64,000 nt of DNA. Source: Amycolatopsis alba DSM 44262 (GTDB lineage Bacteria > Actinomycetota > Actinomycetes > Mycobacteriales > Pseudonocardiaceae). Below the pieces are notes generated by a model, which was not told the DNA's origin, ran no database searches, and worked only from the letters and a program-made list of their open reading frames with translations. Below, in pieces: positions 9,468 to 19,200 of this stretch; position 1 is the stretch's first letter; each line of letters starts with the position of its first letter. The stretch is from contig NZ_KB913032.1 of assembly GCF_000384215.1 (NCBI RefSeq), positions 707,021 through 771,020 of the forward strand, given 5' to 3'. A program made the position numbers and the translations under genes.

Positions 9468-11996
9468 ATGGCTGACGTGGACGAGGTGACCGAGCGGATC
9501 CTGGAGCTTGTCACCGGCGCGGGCGCCCCCTGCGTCTGGGTGACCGGGCCGGCGGGTGTCGGCCGGACCACCCTGCTCGCCCGGCTGTCCGAACGGCTTT
9601 CCGCTGCCGGACAAGAGGTTTCGACCGTACGCTTCACCCAGGACGGTGGCCTCGCCCCCGTCAGTGATCCCTGGCCTTCTCCGGAGACGGACGACGGGCG
9701 TGTCCTGCTGCTCGACGACACCCAGTGGATGGGCCGCGACGCCCTCGCCGACCTGGAGGCGCTGGTCCGCCGCCTGGCCGGAACGTCCTCCCGTGTGGTC
9801 TGCGCCACCCGCACTCCGGTCCGGGACGCGGCCGAAAGACTCGCCTCCGTACGGCGGCTGCGGGCCGAGGGCCTGGTGGAACCGGTGCGGCTGCTGCCGT
9901 TGAAGGCCGGGGAGATCACCGGACCGGTCGTCGAGGCGCTCGGTGCCGTTCCGAGCACCCTGCTGCGGGACCGGCTCCACGAACTCAGCCGCGGGGTGCC
10001 CGCCGCGCTGCACCAGGCGCTGGACCTGCTGCGCGCGCAGGGTGCGATCCGGATCGTCGACCGGCGCGCGTATCTCGTCCCCGGCACCGTGGTGCCGCTG
10101 CGGTCCGCGCAGCTGAGCCCCGAGCGGCTCGCGGTCGCGAAGGCGGCCGCCGTACTGCATCCGCTCGGCGAGGCGATGCCGTCGCTGATCAGCGGGCTGC
10201 TGGCGCAGGATCCCGCGGAAACCCTCGCGATACTGGAGATCCTGCGGGCCGACGGGGTGCTGCACCGCGGCCGCGGCTGGCGGTTCACCGTGCCGGTGGT
10301 GGCCTACGCGCTGATCGCCGAACTCGGCCCCTTCGAGCGCAGGCGGTTCTCCGCGGCCGCCGTCACCGCGTTGTGGAACGGGACCGCGCACACCTCCGCG
10401 CCGTACTACCTCGCCGACCGGATCGCCGAGGCAGGCAAGCTGATCGACCCGCGGCGCGCCCTCACCGAACTGCTCGACAACGCGGCCTTCCTGCCCGACG
10501 ATCAGACCACCCGCGGCGCGCGATGGCTGCGCGCCGCCGTCGAGCTGACCGAGGACCGGCCGCAGCGGGCGAGGGTGACCCTGCTCCACACCATGTGGTG
10601 CCATCTCAACGGCGACCACGAACAGAGTCTCGCGGGGACGCGGCGGCTGCTGGAGGAGTTCCCCGACCGCCTTTCCGCCGACGCCGCACAGGAAGCGCAG
10701 TCGATCGCCGTCTGCGCGCTGCACAACTCCGGCAACACGGCCGAACTGGCGAGGATCGCGACGAATCCGCCGGACTGGTCGGTGGCGTCGAGCGCGATCG
10801 CGCTGAGCCTGCTCGACCGGTGGGCGGAAGCGGCCGAACTGCTCACGGAGAACGATTCCTGGCGGACCGAGTCGACGGTTTCCGCGATGCTGGGCGAACT
10901 CTTCGGCGGTCTGGCCGAGCTCTGGGCCGGTCGTTCCGCGCGGTTCGGCGCGAATCTGACCGAACGCGAGCGGTGGCCGTTGAGGACGGCGAGGCGGCAC
11001 CGGAACGACCAGATCACCTCGTACGCCACCGCGTTGCTGGTGCTGGGCGAACGGGCACGCGCGGAAAAGCTGCTCTCCGACGAGGACTTCCCCGAGACCG
11101 GCCTGCGCGACAGCGAACGGTCGATGCTCGCGGCCATGCGCGGCGAACCCTCGCGCGCCGTCGACTTCGCCCACCGCAGCGTCGCCGACCGTTCGCGGCG
11201 CGGCTACGACACCGGCTCGGCCGCGATGCACCTGTCGACCGTTTCGGTCCTGCTGTCGCAAGGGCGGTTCAGCGCGGCACGGGAACTGCTGACCGCGGCC
11301 CGCGCCACGGCACCGATGCTGGCGCATCTGCTCGACATCGCCGAGGCCAGGGTCGACATGGCGCTGGGCGAGACCGACCGGGCCGCCCGGCGGCTGCACG
11401 CGGCCACCTGCGGGCTGGCCGTCGGCACGGACATCGCGTGGGCGGATCTCGCCGAACTGGCGCTGCGGAAGAACGACCGGGCGGAGGCGAAGAAGGCGCT
11501 CGACGCGCTGGAGGATCTCGCTTCCGCGATGCCGACCGGACGGGTGCTGCTGCACCGCCATCTGGTCCGGGCCTCCCTCGGCCGCGAACCGGGCGCCGAA
11601 TGTCTCTGGCTGGCCCGCGAACGCGAGCAGCCGCACGAACTGGCGGTCGCGGCCGAACGCCTTGTCCGGCACGGCGCGACGGATCCCAAGGTGCTCACCG
11701 AGGTGTACGAGGTGCTCGGCTCGCTCGACGCGCTGCTGCACCGGGCCCGGCTGCGGAGCCTGATGCGGAAGAACGGGATCGAGATCCCCGGCGGACGGCA
11801 GGAGACGGTCGCCGAGAACGAGCATCTGCTGGCGCTGCTGGCAGGCGAAGGGCTGACGGACGAGCAACTGGCGCGGGCACTGCAAACGAGCCGGAAGAAC
11901 GTGGAGGGGCGGCTGAGCCTGCTGTTCACGCGGACCGGCTACCGCTCCCGCATCGAACTGGCCACCGCGCTGCTGAACGGCCGATACGCCTCGTGA
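9468..11996 (+). CDS. STAND-type ATPase regulator with degenerate C-terminal LuxR-like HTH
   Basis: 842 residues. An N-terminal AAA/STAND nucleotide-binding domain has a Walker A variant, GPAGVGRTT at residues 27-35, where the usual Lys is Arg33; a Walker B-like LLLDDTQW follows. The middle ~450 residues are alpha-helical and TPR-like, as in LAL regulators. The C-terminus (ENEHLLALLAGEGLTDEQLA, then SRKNVEGRLSLLFTRTGY) resembles a LuxR HTH with weak recognition-helix similarity. Overlaps the next regulator by four bases (GTGA), so the two are coupled. Likely a transcription regulator with altered or absent ATP hydrolysis. Confidence 0.8.
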   Translation: MADVDEVTERILELVTGAGAPCVWVTGPAGVGRTTLLARLSERLSAAGQEVSTVRFTQDGGLAPVSDPWPSPETDDGRVLLLDDTQWMGRDALADLEALVRRLAGTSSRVVCATRTPVRDAAERLASVRRLRAEGLVEPVRLLPLKAGEITGPVVEALGAVPSTLLRDRLHELSRGVPAALHQALDLLRAQGAIRIVDRRAYLVPGTVVPLRSAQLSPERLAVAKAAAVLHPLGEAMPSLISGLLAQDPAETLAILEILRADGVLHRGRGWRFTVPVVAYALIAELGPFERRRFSAAAVTALWNGTAHTSAPYYLADRIAEAGKLIDPRRALTELLDNAAFLPDDQTTRGARWLRAAVELTEDRPQRARVTLLHTMWCHLNGDHEQSLAGTRRLLEEFPDRLSADAAQEAQSIAVCALHNSGNTAELARIATNPPDWSVASSAIALSLLDRWAEAAELLTENDSWRTESTVSAMLGELFGGLAELWAGRSARFGANLTERERWPLRTARRHRNDQITSYATALLVLGERARAEKLLSDEDFPETGLRDSERSMLAAMRGEPSRAVDFAHRSVADRSRRGYDTGSAAMHLSTVSVLLSQGRFSAARELLTAARATAPMLAHLLDIAEARVDMALGETDRAARRLHAATCGLAVGTDIAWADLAELALRKNDRAEAKKALDALEDLASAMPTGRVLLHRHLVRASLGREPGAECLWLAREREQPHELAVAAERLVRHGATDPKVLTEVYEVLGSLDALLHRARLRSLMRKNGIEIPGGRQETVAENEHLLALLAGEGLTDEQLARALQTSRKNVEGRLSLLFTRTGYRSRIELATALLNGRYAS

Positions 11997-12592
11997 ACGC
12001 GCCGGACCTCCGGGTGGCCCTCTACACGGCCGACCCCCTGACCCGAGCCGGGCTGATCGGCATGCTGGCGCAGACCACCGGACTCGAAGTGGTGCCGTCC
12101 GGCGGCCGGGGCGCGGACGTGCTGGTGGCCGCCGAAGACCCGGTCGACCACGAACTCCCGGTACTCCGGCGGGCGGTGTCCGAACAGGGCGCCCTGCCCG
12201 GTGTCCTGATCGCCGGACCGCTTCCGCCGTCCGGCCACCGCTCGGCCGCGACCGCCGGGGTGCGCAGCCTGCTGCCGCACCGGGCGGTCCGGCCGGACCG
12301 GCTGATCGCGGAGGTCGTGGCCGCGCGGTCGGCGGTCAAGACCTCCGCCGGGCGGCTGGCCGCCGGCTACGACGCGCTGGTGGGCGGCCCGTGCGGGGCC
12401 TCGCGGTTCCGTGAACGCGAGCTCCGCGTGCTGCGGCTGATCGCGGAGGGCAAGGACACCGCGGAGATCGGCGAGGCGATGGGCTACTCCCAGCGGACCA
12501 TCAAGAACATCCTGCACCAGGCGCAGCGGCGGCTGGCGCTGCGGAACCGGGCACAGGCGGTCGCCGAAGCCATCCGGTCCGGCCTGATCTGA
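11993..12592 (+). CDS. LuxR-family regulator with Asp-less receiver-like domain
   Basis: 199 residues: receiver-like domain (about 1-125) and LuxR HTH (about 135-199; RERELRVLRLIAEGKDTAEI, YSQRTIKNILHQAQRRL). At the place of the phospho-acceptor Asp (five residues after Asp42 in ADVLVAAED) there is Ala47, and the conserved beta5 Lys is missing too (LLPHRA). It should therefore not be switched by a histidine kinase in the normal way. GTG start overlaps the stop of the STAND regulator. Paralogous with the genes at 12728-13408 and 63467-64000. The stop codon is the first bases of an intergenic repeat element. Confidence 0.85.
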   Translation: MNAPDLRVALYTADPLTRAGLIGMLAQTTGLEVVPSGGRGADVLVAAEDPVDHELPVLRRAVSEQGALPGVLIAGPLPPSGHRSAATAGVRSLLPHRAVRPDRLIAEVVAARSAVKTSAGRLAAGYDALVGGPCGASRFRERELRVLRLIAEGKDTAEIGEAMGYSQRTIKNILHQAQRRLALRNRAQAVAEAIRSGLI

Positions 12593-12730
12593 CGACCCGT
12601 ATTTGCCTACCCACGCCTGACCTGCACGAGGGCGACGGTCGCACGAGTCGACGGTGAAGGAATCAGGACGTTCAACGTCCCAAATCCTCCACACTCGACC
12701 ACCAGCGGCCACGCAAATACGGGTCCGTCA
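12590..12730. repeat. Palindromic intergenic repeat element between convergent genes
   Basis: A 141-bp element lying exactly between two convergent stop codons. Its ends are inverted copies of TGACGGACCCGTATTTGC (left copy lacks one G), so both genes stop inside the element. The centre is a 26-bp-arm hairpin, 12647-12672 and 12674-12699, around GGACGTTCAACGTCC. The same terminal sequence and core occur at 46464-46829. Probably acts as a bidirectional transcription terminator and looks like a non-autonomous dispersed repeat. Confidence 0.8.
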
Positions 12731-13408
12731 GATGACCCCTGCCCGTACGGCGTAGGCGACCGCGTGCGGCCGGTTCTTCAGCTTCAGCCGTCCGGTGATG
12801 CCCTGGATGATGTGCTTCACGCTGCGTTCCGAGTAGCTGAGCTCGCCGGCGATCTCGACGGTGTCCTTGCCCTCGGCCATCAGCCGCAGCACGTCGATCT
12901 CCCGCGTGGTGAGCCCGGCGGTGTTGACGCCCATCGGGTCGAGCACCTCGCGCTGCAGCCGTTCGACGTGTTTCAGCAGCTCACCGAGAAGGCTCGGCGG
13001 GAGCACGCCGCCGCCGGTGGCCGCCGCGCGGACCGCGTGCGCCAGGCGTTCACCGGTCGTCGCCGAGCGCGGCAGGACCGCGACCACCCGGCATTCGATC
13101 GCGGGCACCAGTTCCGCCTCGCTGATCTGGCTCACCACGAGCACCACCGGCTTGCCGTCCTCGGCGGCCAGCCGTCGCAGCCAGAGCACGGTCTCGGGTG
13201 TCAGCCATTCGGCGGCGAACACCAGTACGTCGGTCTCGGCGCGTTGATCCCAGTCCCGGATGTCGATCCCCTGCTGCGTGCCCAGCTGGCTGGCCAGGCC
13301 CGCCGTGGTGATCGGATCGGGCGCGTGTACCGCCACGGTGATCTGTCGGGTTTCCGTGTCCACCTCTGTCCCCTCCGCTTGATCCGCGGCCCCAGTCGGA
13401 TGGGACAC
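12728..13408 (-). CDS. LuxR-family regulator with Asp-less receiver-like domain
   Basis: 226 residues. Receiver-like domain at about 22-140 and LuxR HTH at about 165-226 (TTREIDVLRLMAEGKDTVEI, YSERSVKHIIQGITGRL). In the beta3 segment TDVLVFAAEW the phospho-acceptor position is Ala65, and the Lys of the switch region is replaced (LPRSA). Convergent with its paralogue at 11993 across the repeat element. No histidine kinase gene is nearby. The closely related, truncated copy at 63467 shares the LPRSA and SREIDVLRLMA segments. Start ATG 13408; GTG or later starts are possible because the first ~20 residues are polar and poorly conserved in type. Confidence 0.85.
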   Translation of the reverse strand: MSHPTGAADQAEGTEVDTETRQITVAVHAPDPITTAGLASQLGTQQGIDIRDWDQRAETDVLVFAAEWLTPETVLWLRRLAAEDGKPVVLVVSQISEAELVPAIECRVVAVLPRSATTGERLAHAVRAAATGGGVLPPSLLGELLKHVERLQREVLDPMGVNTAGLTTREIDVLRLMAEGKDTVEIAGELSYSERSVKHIIQGITGRLKLKNRPHAVAYAVRAGVI

Positions 13409-13447
13409 AGTCTGCGAAGGAGCTCTTCACGAACTCTCCACGAGTTC

Positions 13448-13720
13448 TCAACGAGGCGTGAAGGACTTCGTGGCCTGCTGAAACGCCTCCACGTACTTGG
13501 GGAGCTCGTCCAGGATCTCCCGGAGCCTGTCCTCGGGTCCGGTGTAGTCCGGGTCGGCGAGGAGGGCGTAGCCGTAGGCCAGCGTCCGCCGAAGCTCGGC
13601 GACGCGTGCTTCGGCCTCGTCGGCGTCGAGCACCAGCCTGCCGTCATGGGCGAGGCTGAGCAGGACGTCACCGGCCAACTGTTCATGATCCTGGCTCACT
13701 GTCACAGTGTGCAGAGCCAC
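13448..13720 (-). CDS. Small hypothetical protein
   Basis: 90 residues, acidic and helical (VAELRRTLAYGYALL, DRLREILDELPKYVEAFQQA), no signal peptide or membrane segment. Not recognised. It lies 39 bp upstream of the Asp-less regulator on the same strand and may be co-transcribed with it. Codon usage is normal for the region, so it is probably a real gene. Confidence 0.6.
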   Translation of the reverse strand: MALHTVTVSQDHEQLAGDVLLSLAHDGRLVLDADEAEARVAELRRTLAYGYALLADPDYTGPEDRLREILDELPKYVEAFQQATKSFTPR

Positions 13721-14017
13721 CTATGCCACGACCAGCGTCAGCCGACACTTTGCCCCTGCGAACGGGTGGCTTTGCCCGGTCGCCCCTCACCTGTCCACAT
13801 CCTGAAAACCACATGAACGGGCACCAAACCTCACCCCTGTTCACGGACGTGAAACCGGCGGAACCGAAGTGGCCTGGCAAAACCCGAGAATGTCTCATAA
13901 CAGACGGACGAAACCCACACGCCGAGTGCCCGATTGATTGCGAAACCCACATCGGCGCCGCTAGGATTTTCGCCGAGCAGGACGCTCTTCGGAAGTCGGA
14001 CGCACAGGCGGCAGGTC
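13721..14017. other. Intergenic region upstream of SARP gene
   Basis: About 300 bp between divergent genes, less GC-rich than its flanks. It must hold the promoters of both; I see no clear -35/-10 pair, operator or direct-repeat heptamers that I could defend. Confidence 0.4.
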
Positions 14018-16102
14018 ATGGACGAGGTTCCCTCGCTGACGGTGCGGCTCCTGGGCGGTGCGCCCGCCCGCCACGGTGACGGCGAGATCGCCCTGGGTCC
14101 CGCCCAGCGGCAAGCGGTCTTCGCCGCCCTCGCCCTGCACGCCGGCCAGTTCGTCTCCCGCAAGGAGCTCATCGACGCCGTCTGGGGCGAGCGGCCCCCG
14201 GACAGCGCCACCGGCATCGTCTACACCTACGTCTCCGCGCTGCGCCGCGCGCTGGAGCCGGCGGGCGAGCCGCTCGTCGCGACCCGCGCCGGGTACAGCC
14301 TCGACCTGCCGAGACAGCAGGTCGACGTCCACGTCTTCGAAGCCGAGCTGGAACAGGCCCGCGCGCACCGGCTGGCCGGCGCGCACCAGCGGGAACTGGA
14401 GTCGCTGCGCGCCGCGCTCGGGCAGTGGCGGGGTTCCGCGCTGAACGGGATCCCCGGTCCGTTCGCCGAGACCCAGCGCACCCGGCTGAACGAACTGCGC
14501 ATGAGCGCGCTCGAACGCCAGGCCGAGGTCGCGCTGCACCTCGGCGGGTACCGCGAACTCGTGGGCGAACTGGCCGTGCTGGTCGAGCGCCATCCGTTGC
14601 GGGAAGGCCTGCACCGCATGCTGGTCACCGCGTTGTTCCGGTCCGGCAGGCAGGCCGAGGCGCTGGCCGCCTTCGACCGCGCCCGCGAGACGATCATCGA
14701 GCAGTCCGGCCTCGAACCAGGGCCGGAACTGCTGGCCCTGCGGCAGCGGGTCCTGGACGGCGACCCGACGCTGCACCACCAGGACCAGCCCGAACGTCAT
14801 CGGCCGACGCAGGCCATGCCCGAACGGCCGCCGGTCTTCGTCGGCCGCGAGTTCGAACTGGGCCGGGTACGCCGTCACCTGTCGGCCCTGACCGACGACG
14901 GTCGCGGCGGGACGGTGTGGCTGGACGGCGAGGCGGGCAGCGGCAAGAGCGCGCTCCTGGCGGAGGCCCTCGCCCCGGCGAGAAGCCGGACACGCTGGGT
15001 CGAAGCCGACGAACTGACCAGTGCGGTCCCGCTGAGCCTCATCGCCGACAGCCTCGGCGGCGACGCACTGGACGATCTCGCCAAAGCGGTCACCGAGCTG
15101 TGCGAAGACGGACCGCGGGTGCTCGTCTTCGAGGATCTGCACTGGGCCGACGAGGAGAGCCTGCTCGCCTGGCAGCGGCTTCACCGGTTCACCGAGCATC
15201 TGCCGCTGCTGCTGATCGGCTCGGCGCGGCCGCTCCCCCGCCGCCGCACGCTCGACGTCCTCCGCTCGCGGCTCGACGGCGAGATCGTCCCGCTGCCGCC
15301 GTTCGACGGTCCCGCCGTCGCCGCGCTCGCCGAGGAGACGCTGGCCAGGGATCCCGGCGAGGAGTTCCTCGGGTTCGCCGCCGAGTACACCGCAGGCAAC
15401 GCCGGATACCTGGGCGAAGTGTTCGCCGAGTTCGCCGACGGCCGCGAGCCGAGCACCGCCCCGCACAGCCGGATAGCCACCGTGGTGGAGGACCATCTCG
15501 CCACGCTTTCCGTGCAGTGCAAGCGAACGCTGACTTCGGCCGCGTTGCTCGGCTCGTCGTTCACGGTCGCCGACCTGGCGGGTGTCACCGGCCGCGAGCT
15601 GCGGACGCTGATCGAAGCGGTCGAGGAGGCGCTCGCCGCCCGTGTGCTGGAGACCGAAGGGGACCGTCTGCGGTTCCGTGTCCCCCTGGTGCGTTCGGTG
15701 TTCGCCGCGAGCACGCCGCCCGCCATCCGCGCCGTACTGCACCAGGAGATCGCCGCGACCATGGCGGGCTCCGGCGCGCCCGCGGACCGCGTCGCCGAGC
15801 AGCTGCTCCAGGTCGGCGACGAACTGACGGCGCGCTGGATCCCGCAGTGGCTGCTCGACAACGTCCGTGTGCTGTCCACCGGGCCCGCGGTCGAACTGCT
15901 CCATCTGCTTTCGCACCAACGGAATCTCACCGAAGAACAGCATCAGGACCTGACCGGCGAACTCGCCGCGCTGCTGCTGCCCGAAGCGGGCACGGCTGCC
16001 TCTTGGCCCGCCACCCGCGCCGCGGGGACCGCGCAGCCGTGGTGCGCCCCGCTGCACGCGCTCGCCCGCCCCGCCGTGCCGCCTCAACGCGGCGCGAGCT
16101 GA
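14018..16102 (+). CDS. SARP/AfsR-type regulator with ATPase domain
   Basis: 694 residues. Residues about 6-95 form an OmpR-like winged helix (ALGPAQRQAVFAALALHAGQ, ELIDAVWGERPP, TGIVYTYVSALRRAL), followed by the bacterial transcriptional activation domain (about 100-245) and an AAA/STAND module with intact Walker A GEAGSGKS and Walker B FEDLHWADE. No C-terminal LuxR HTH. The architecture matches SARP activators that switch on secondary metabolism or nutrient responses, but no biosynthetic cluster is in the window. ATG 14018 is chosen because the winged helix begins directly after it. Confidence 0.88.
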   Translation: MDEVPSLTVRLLGGAPARHGDGEIALGPAQRQAVFAALALHAGQFVSRKELIDAVWGERPPDSATGIVYTYVSALRRALEPAGEPLVATRAGYSLDLPRQQVDVHVFEAELEQARAHRLAGAHQRELESLRAALGQWRGSALNGIPGPFAETQRTRLNELRMSALERQAEVALHLGGYRELVGELAVLVERHPLREGLHRMLVTALFRSGRQAEALAAFDRARETIIEQSGLEPGPELLALRQRVLDGDPTLHHQDQPERHRPTQAMPERPPVFVGREFELGRVRRHLSALTDDGRGGTVWLDGEAGSGKSALLAEALAPARSRTRWVEADELTSAVPLSLIADSLGGDALDDLAKAVTELCEDGPRVLVFEDLHWADEESLLAWQRLHRFTEHLPLLLIGSARPLPRRRTLDVLRSRLDGEIVPLPPFDGPAVAALAEETLARDPGEEFLGFAAEYTAGNAGYLGEVFAEFADGREPSTAPHSRIATVVEDHLATLSVQCKRTLTSAALLGSSFTVADLAGVTGRELRTLIEAVEEALAARVLETEGDRLRFRVPLVRSVFAASTPPAIRAVLHQEIAATMAGSGAPADRVAEQLLQVGDELTARWIPQWLLDNVRVLSTGPAVELLHLLSHQRNLTEEQHQDLTGELAALLLPEAGTAASWPATRAAGTAQPWCAPLHALARPAVPPQRGAS

Positions 16103-16203
16103 CCTACTCACGGGTACGCAACCGAACTGTTCCGGGCACGTCCTAAACTGCGGGGCACGGTAGTGATCCGGCCACTTTCGGTGAGGACAGAAATGGAGCC
16201 GGT

Positions 16204-19200
16204 GTGACCAACGGGCTGCGCGTCGAGCTGCTCGGGCCGCCTCGTGCCTGGCTCGAGGACGTCGAGCTGAAGCTCGGGCCCGCCCGTCAGCGCGCGGTCT
16301 TCGCGACCCTGGCGGCACGCTGCGGCCAGGCCATCTCGCTCGGCGAACTGATCGCCGACGTCTGGGGCGGATCGGCGCCCGCCAGCGCCACCGGCAGTGT
16401 CCACACCTACGTCTCCGGCCTGCGCGGGGCGATCCGCAAGGCGGGCGGGGACGCGCACGAGGTGCTGCATTCGTCCGGATCGAGTTACGTGCTGCGCCTG
16501 GACCGCGACGCCCTCGACGTCCGCCGGTTCGAACAGGACGCCCTCGCGGCCCGGCGGCTGCTCGCTCGCAAGGATCAGCGTGGCGCGGCCGCCCGGCTCA
16601 CCGCCGCGCTCGGCCTCTGGAGCGGCGAAGCGTACTCAGGCGTCCCCGGCCCGTTCGCCGAAGCCGAACGCGTCCGGCTCGCCGAACTCCAGCTGACCGC
16701 CACCGAACTGCGGGCGACCGCGCTGCTCGGCCTCGGTGACCATCGGGAACTGGTGGCCGAGCTGACCGCGCTGGTGCAGCAACACCCTTTGCGGGAGTCC
16801 CTGCACGAGACGCTCATGCGCGCCCTCCACGCCAGCGGGCGCCAGACCGAGGCACTGACCGCCTACCGCGACGCCAGGCGGGTGCTCCGGGACGAACTCG
16901 GCGTCGAACCCGGCGCCCCGCTGCGGGATCTGCACCAGCGCATCCTGGACGGCACCGAAAAACCTGTCACCGGATCGAAACCGGTACCGGTGCGGATCGT
17001 GCCGCCGCCGGTGGCCAAGGCGATCGAACGCGGCGGCCAGGGGAACCTGCCCGGCCGGACCCGGCAGGTCGAACGGCTGAACGGCTTCGTCACCGACGTG
17101 CTCGCCGGCCGCGGCCGCCCGGTCTGGCTCGAAGGCGAACCGGGTATCGGCAAATCGGAACTGCTGATCGCCGGACTGGCAGGCGCCGCCGCGCGGGGCT
17201 GCCAGCTCGCCTGGACCGCCGCCGACGAGCTCCAGCAACGATTCCCGCTTCAGGTGATCATGGAATGCCTCGGGGTGCACCACGGCGCGGCGGATCCGGC
17301 CAAGGCGAAGCTGGCGGGCGAGCTGCACGCCGAGCCCGCGCACGGCGACTGGGGCCCCGCCGACCCGATCCTGTCCACTGTGGACAAACTGCTGGCGCTG
17401 GTCGACGAGACCTGCGCGGCGGGCCCGCTGGTACTGGTGATCGACGACCTCCACTGGGCCGACGAGGCCAGTGTGCTGCTGTGGCAGCGCCTCGCCGCCG
17501 CCACCCGCCAGCTGCCGCTGCTGCTGGTCGCCGCCACCCGCACCGGGCACGGCCGCCGTGACCTGGCCCAGCTTCGGCGCGGGGTCGAGGCGCGGGACGG
17601 CGAGATCATGCCGGTCGAGGTGCTGACCGACGACGACGTCGCCGCCGTGTTCGAGGTGATCCTCGCCGCGAAACTGGGGCCGAGCCTGCGCCCGCTGGTC
17701 CGGCGGGCGGCCGGAAACCCGCTCTACGCCAGGGAAATCGCACACGACCTGGTCCGGACCGGCTCGCTGCGGATCAAGGCGGGCGTGGCCGAGGTGACAC
17801 TGGACGGCACCGAGAACGCGCCGCGATCGCTGCTGGCGGCGGTGGGCCGCACCTTGGAGACCCTCGACCCGGCCACGACCGAGATCCTGCGCACCGCGTC
17901 GCTGCTGGGCGCGGAGTTCGCCGTCGAGGACCTCGCCGCGATCGCGGGCAAGAGCCCGCTGGAAGTCCTGCAGGAACTGGAGCAGGCCACCACCGCGGGC
18001 GTGATCGAATACGCCGGCGACAAACTCGCCTTCCACCACCCGTTCCAGCGGCAGGCGCTGTACGGCGGCATCGCCGAACCGGTCCGCGCCGCGCTGCACC
18101 GGCGCGCCGCCGAGGCGCTCGCGCGCACCGGCGCGCCGATCAAACGGGTCGCCGAGCAACTGGCGGCCGGACCGGTGCCGTTCGACCCGTGGCTGGTCGA
18201 GTGGCTCACCGCCAACCACATCGCGGTGTCCAACCGCGCCCCGCATATCGCGGCCGACCTCCTGCGCGGCGCGCTCGAGGGCACCGTGCCCACCCACGAG
18301 CAGCGGGAGACCCTGATCGCCGCGCTGGTGCGCGTCCTGTTCCGGCTCGAACAGGATCCCGAGGCCGAGGCCGAACAGGCGGTGAAGACGGTCGGCGACA
18401 AGGCGGGGCTGGCGCAGATGCGGCATGTCCTCGCCGCCCTGCGCTACCGGCGGGGCGACACGCCCGGCGCGATCGCGGCGCTCGCCGACACCGCGGACGA
18501 TCCGTCGATGCCGGAACTGTGGCGCACCAGCACCCGGACCCTGCTCGCCAACTTCCGGCGCGGCACCCTGGACGACCTCGACGAGACCGAACGGATCGCC
18601 CGCGAGCTGCACGCCGAAGCCGTCGAGACGGGCGAGCGCTATCCCGCCGCGCACGCGCAGCAGACGCTGTGGCTCGTGCACTCGATCCGCCGCGAGCACG
18701 ACCGGGCGCTGACCGCGGTCGACGCCGCGCTCGAGACCACCGGCGACGAGCCCGACCTCGCGACGCTCCGCTTCGACCTGCTCGACAACCGCCTCTTCAC
18801 GCTGCAGAACCTCGACCGGCTCGACGAGGCCGACGCCACGCTGCACGCCGGGTACGAGACGGCCGCGCGGCACGGCCTGCCGACCGGTCCGCAGGTCTCG
18901 GCGGCGGTGCACTACTACTGGACCGGCCGCTGGGACGAGGCGCTGGCCGAACTGGACTCGGTCACCGAGGACGGTCCGGCGATCACCTTCTACGGCGTCC
19001 GCGAGCCCGGCGCCGCCGCCCTGCTGCTGCACGGGGTCGCCGCGCTCATCGCGGGCCACCGGGACGAACGCGTCTCCGTCCGGGCGCATCTGGAGGCGGC
19101 CGAGGCGCATTCGCCGTCGAACTCGTCCGAACGCGAGAGCTGCGACTTCTACCTGGCGGCCCTGGCGATGGCCGCGGAACAGCGCGGCGAGCTCGACGAA

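Noticed and set aside
9207..11885. 892-codon open frame on the minus strand opposite the STAND regulator
   Set aside because: No domain or motif; composition is that of antisense GC-rich DNA, and the plus strand encodes a clear ATPase-type regulator.
13961..16318. 785-codon minus-strand frame opposite the SARP gene
   Set aside because: Antisense shadow of a gene with intact SARP and Walker motifs.
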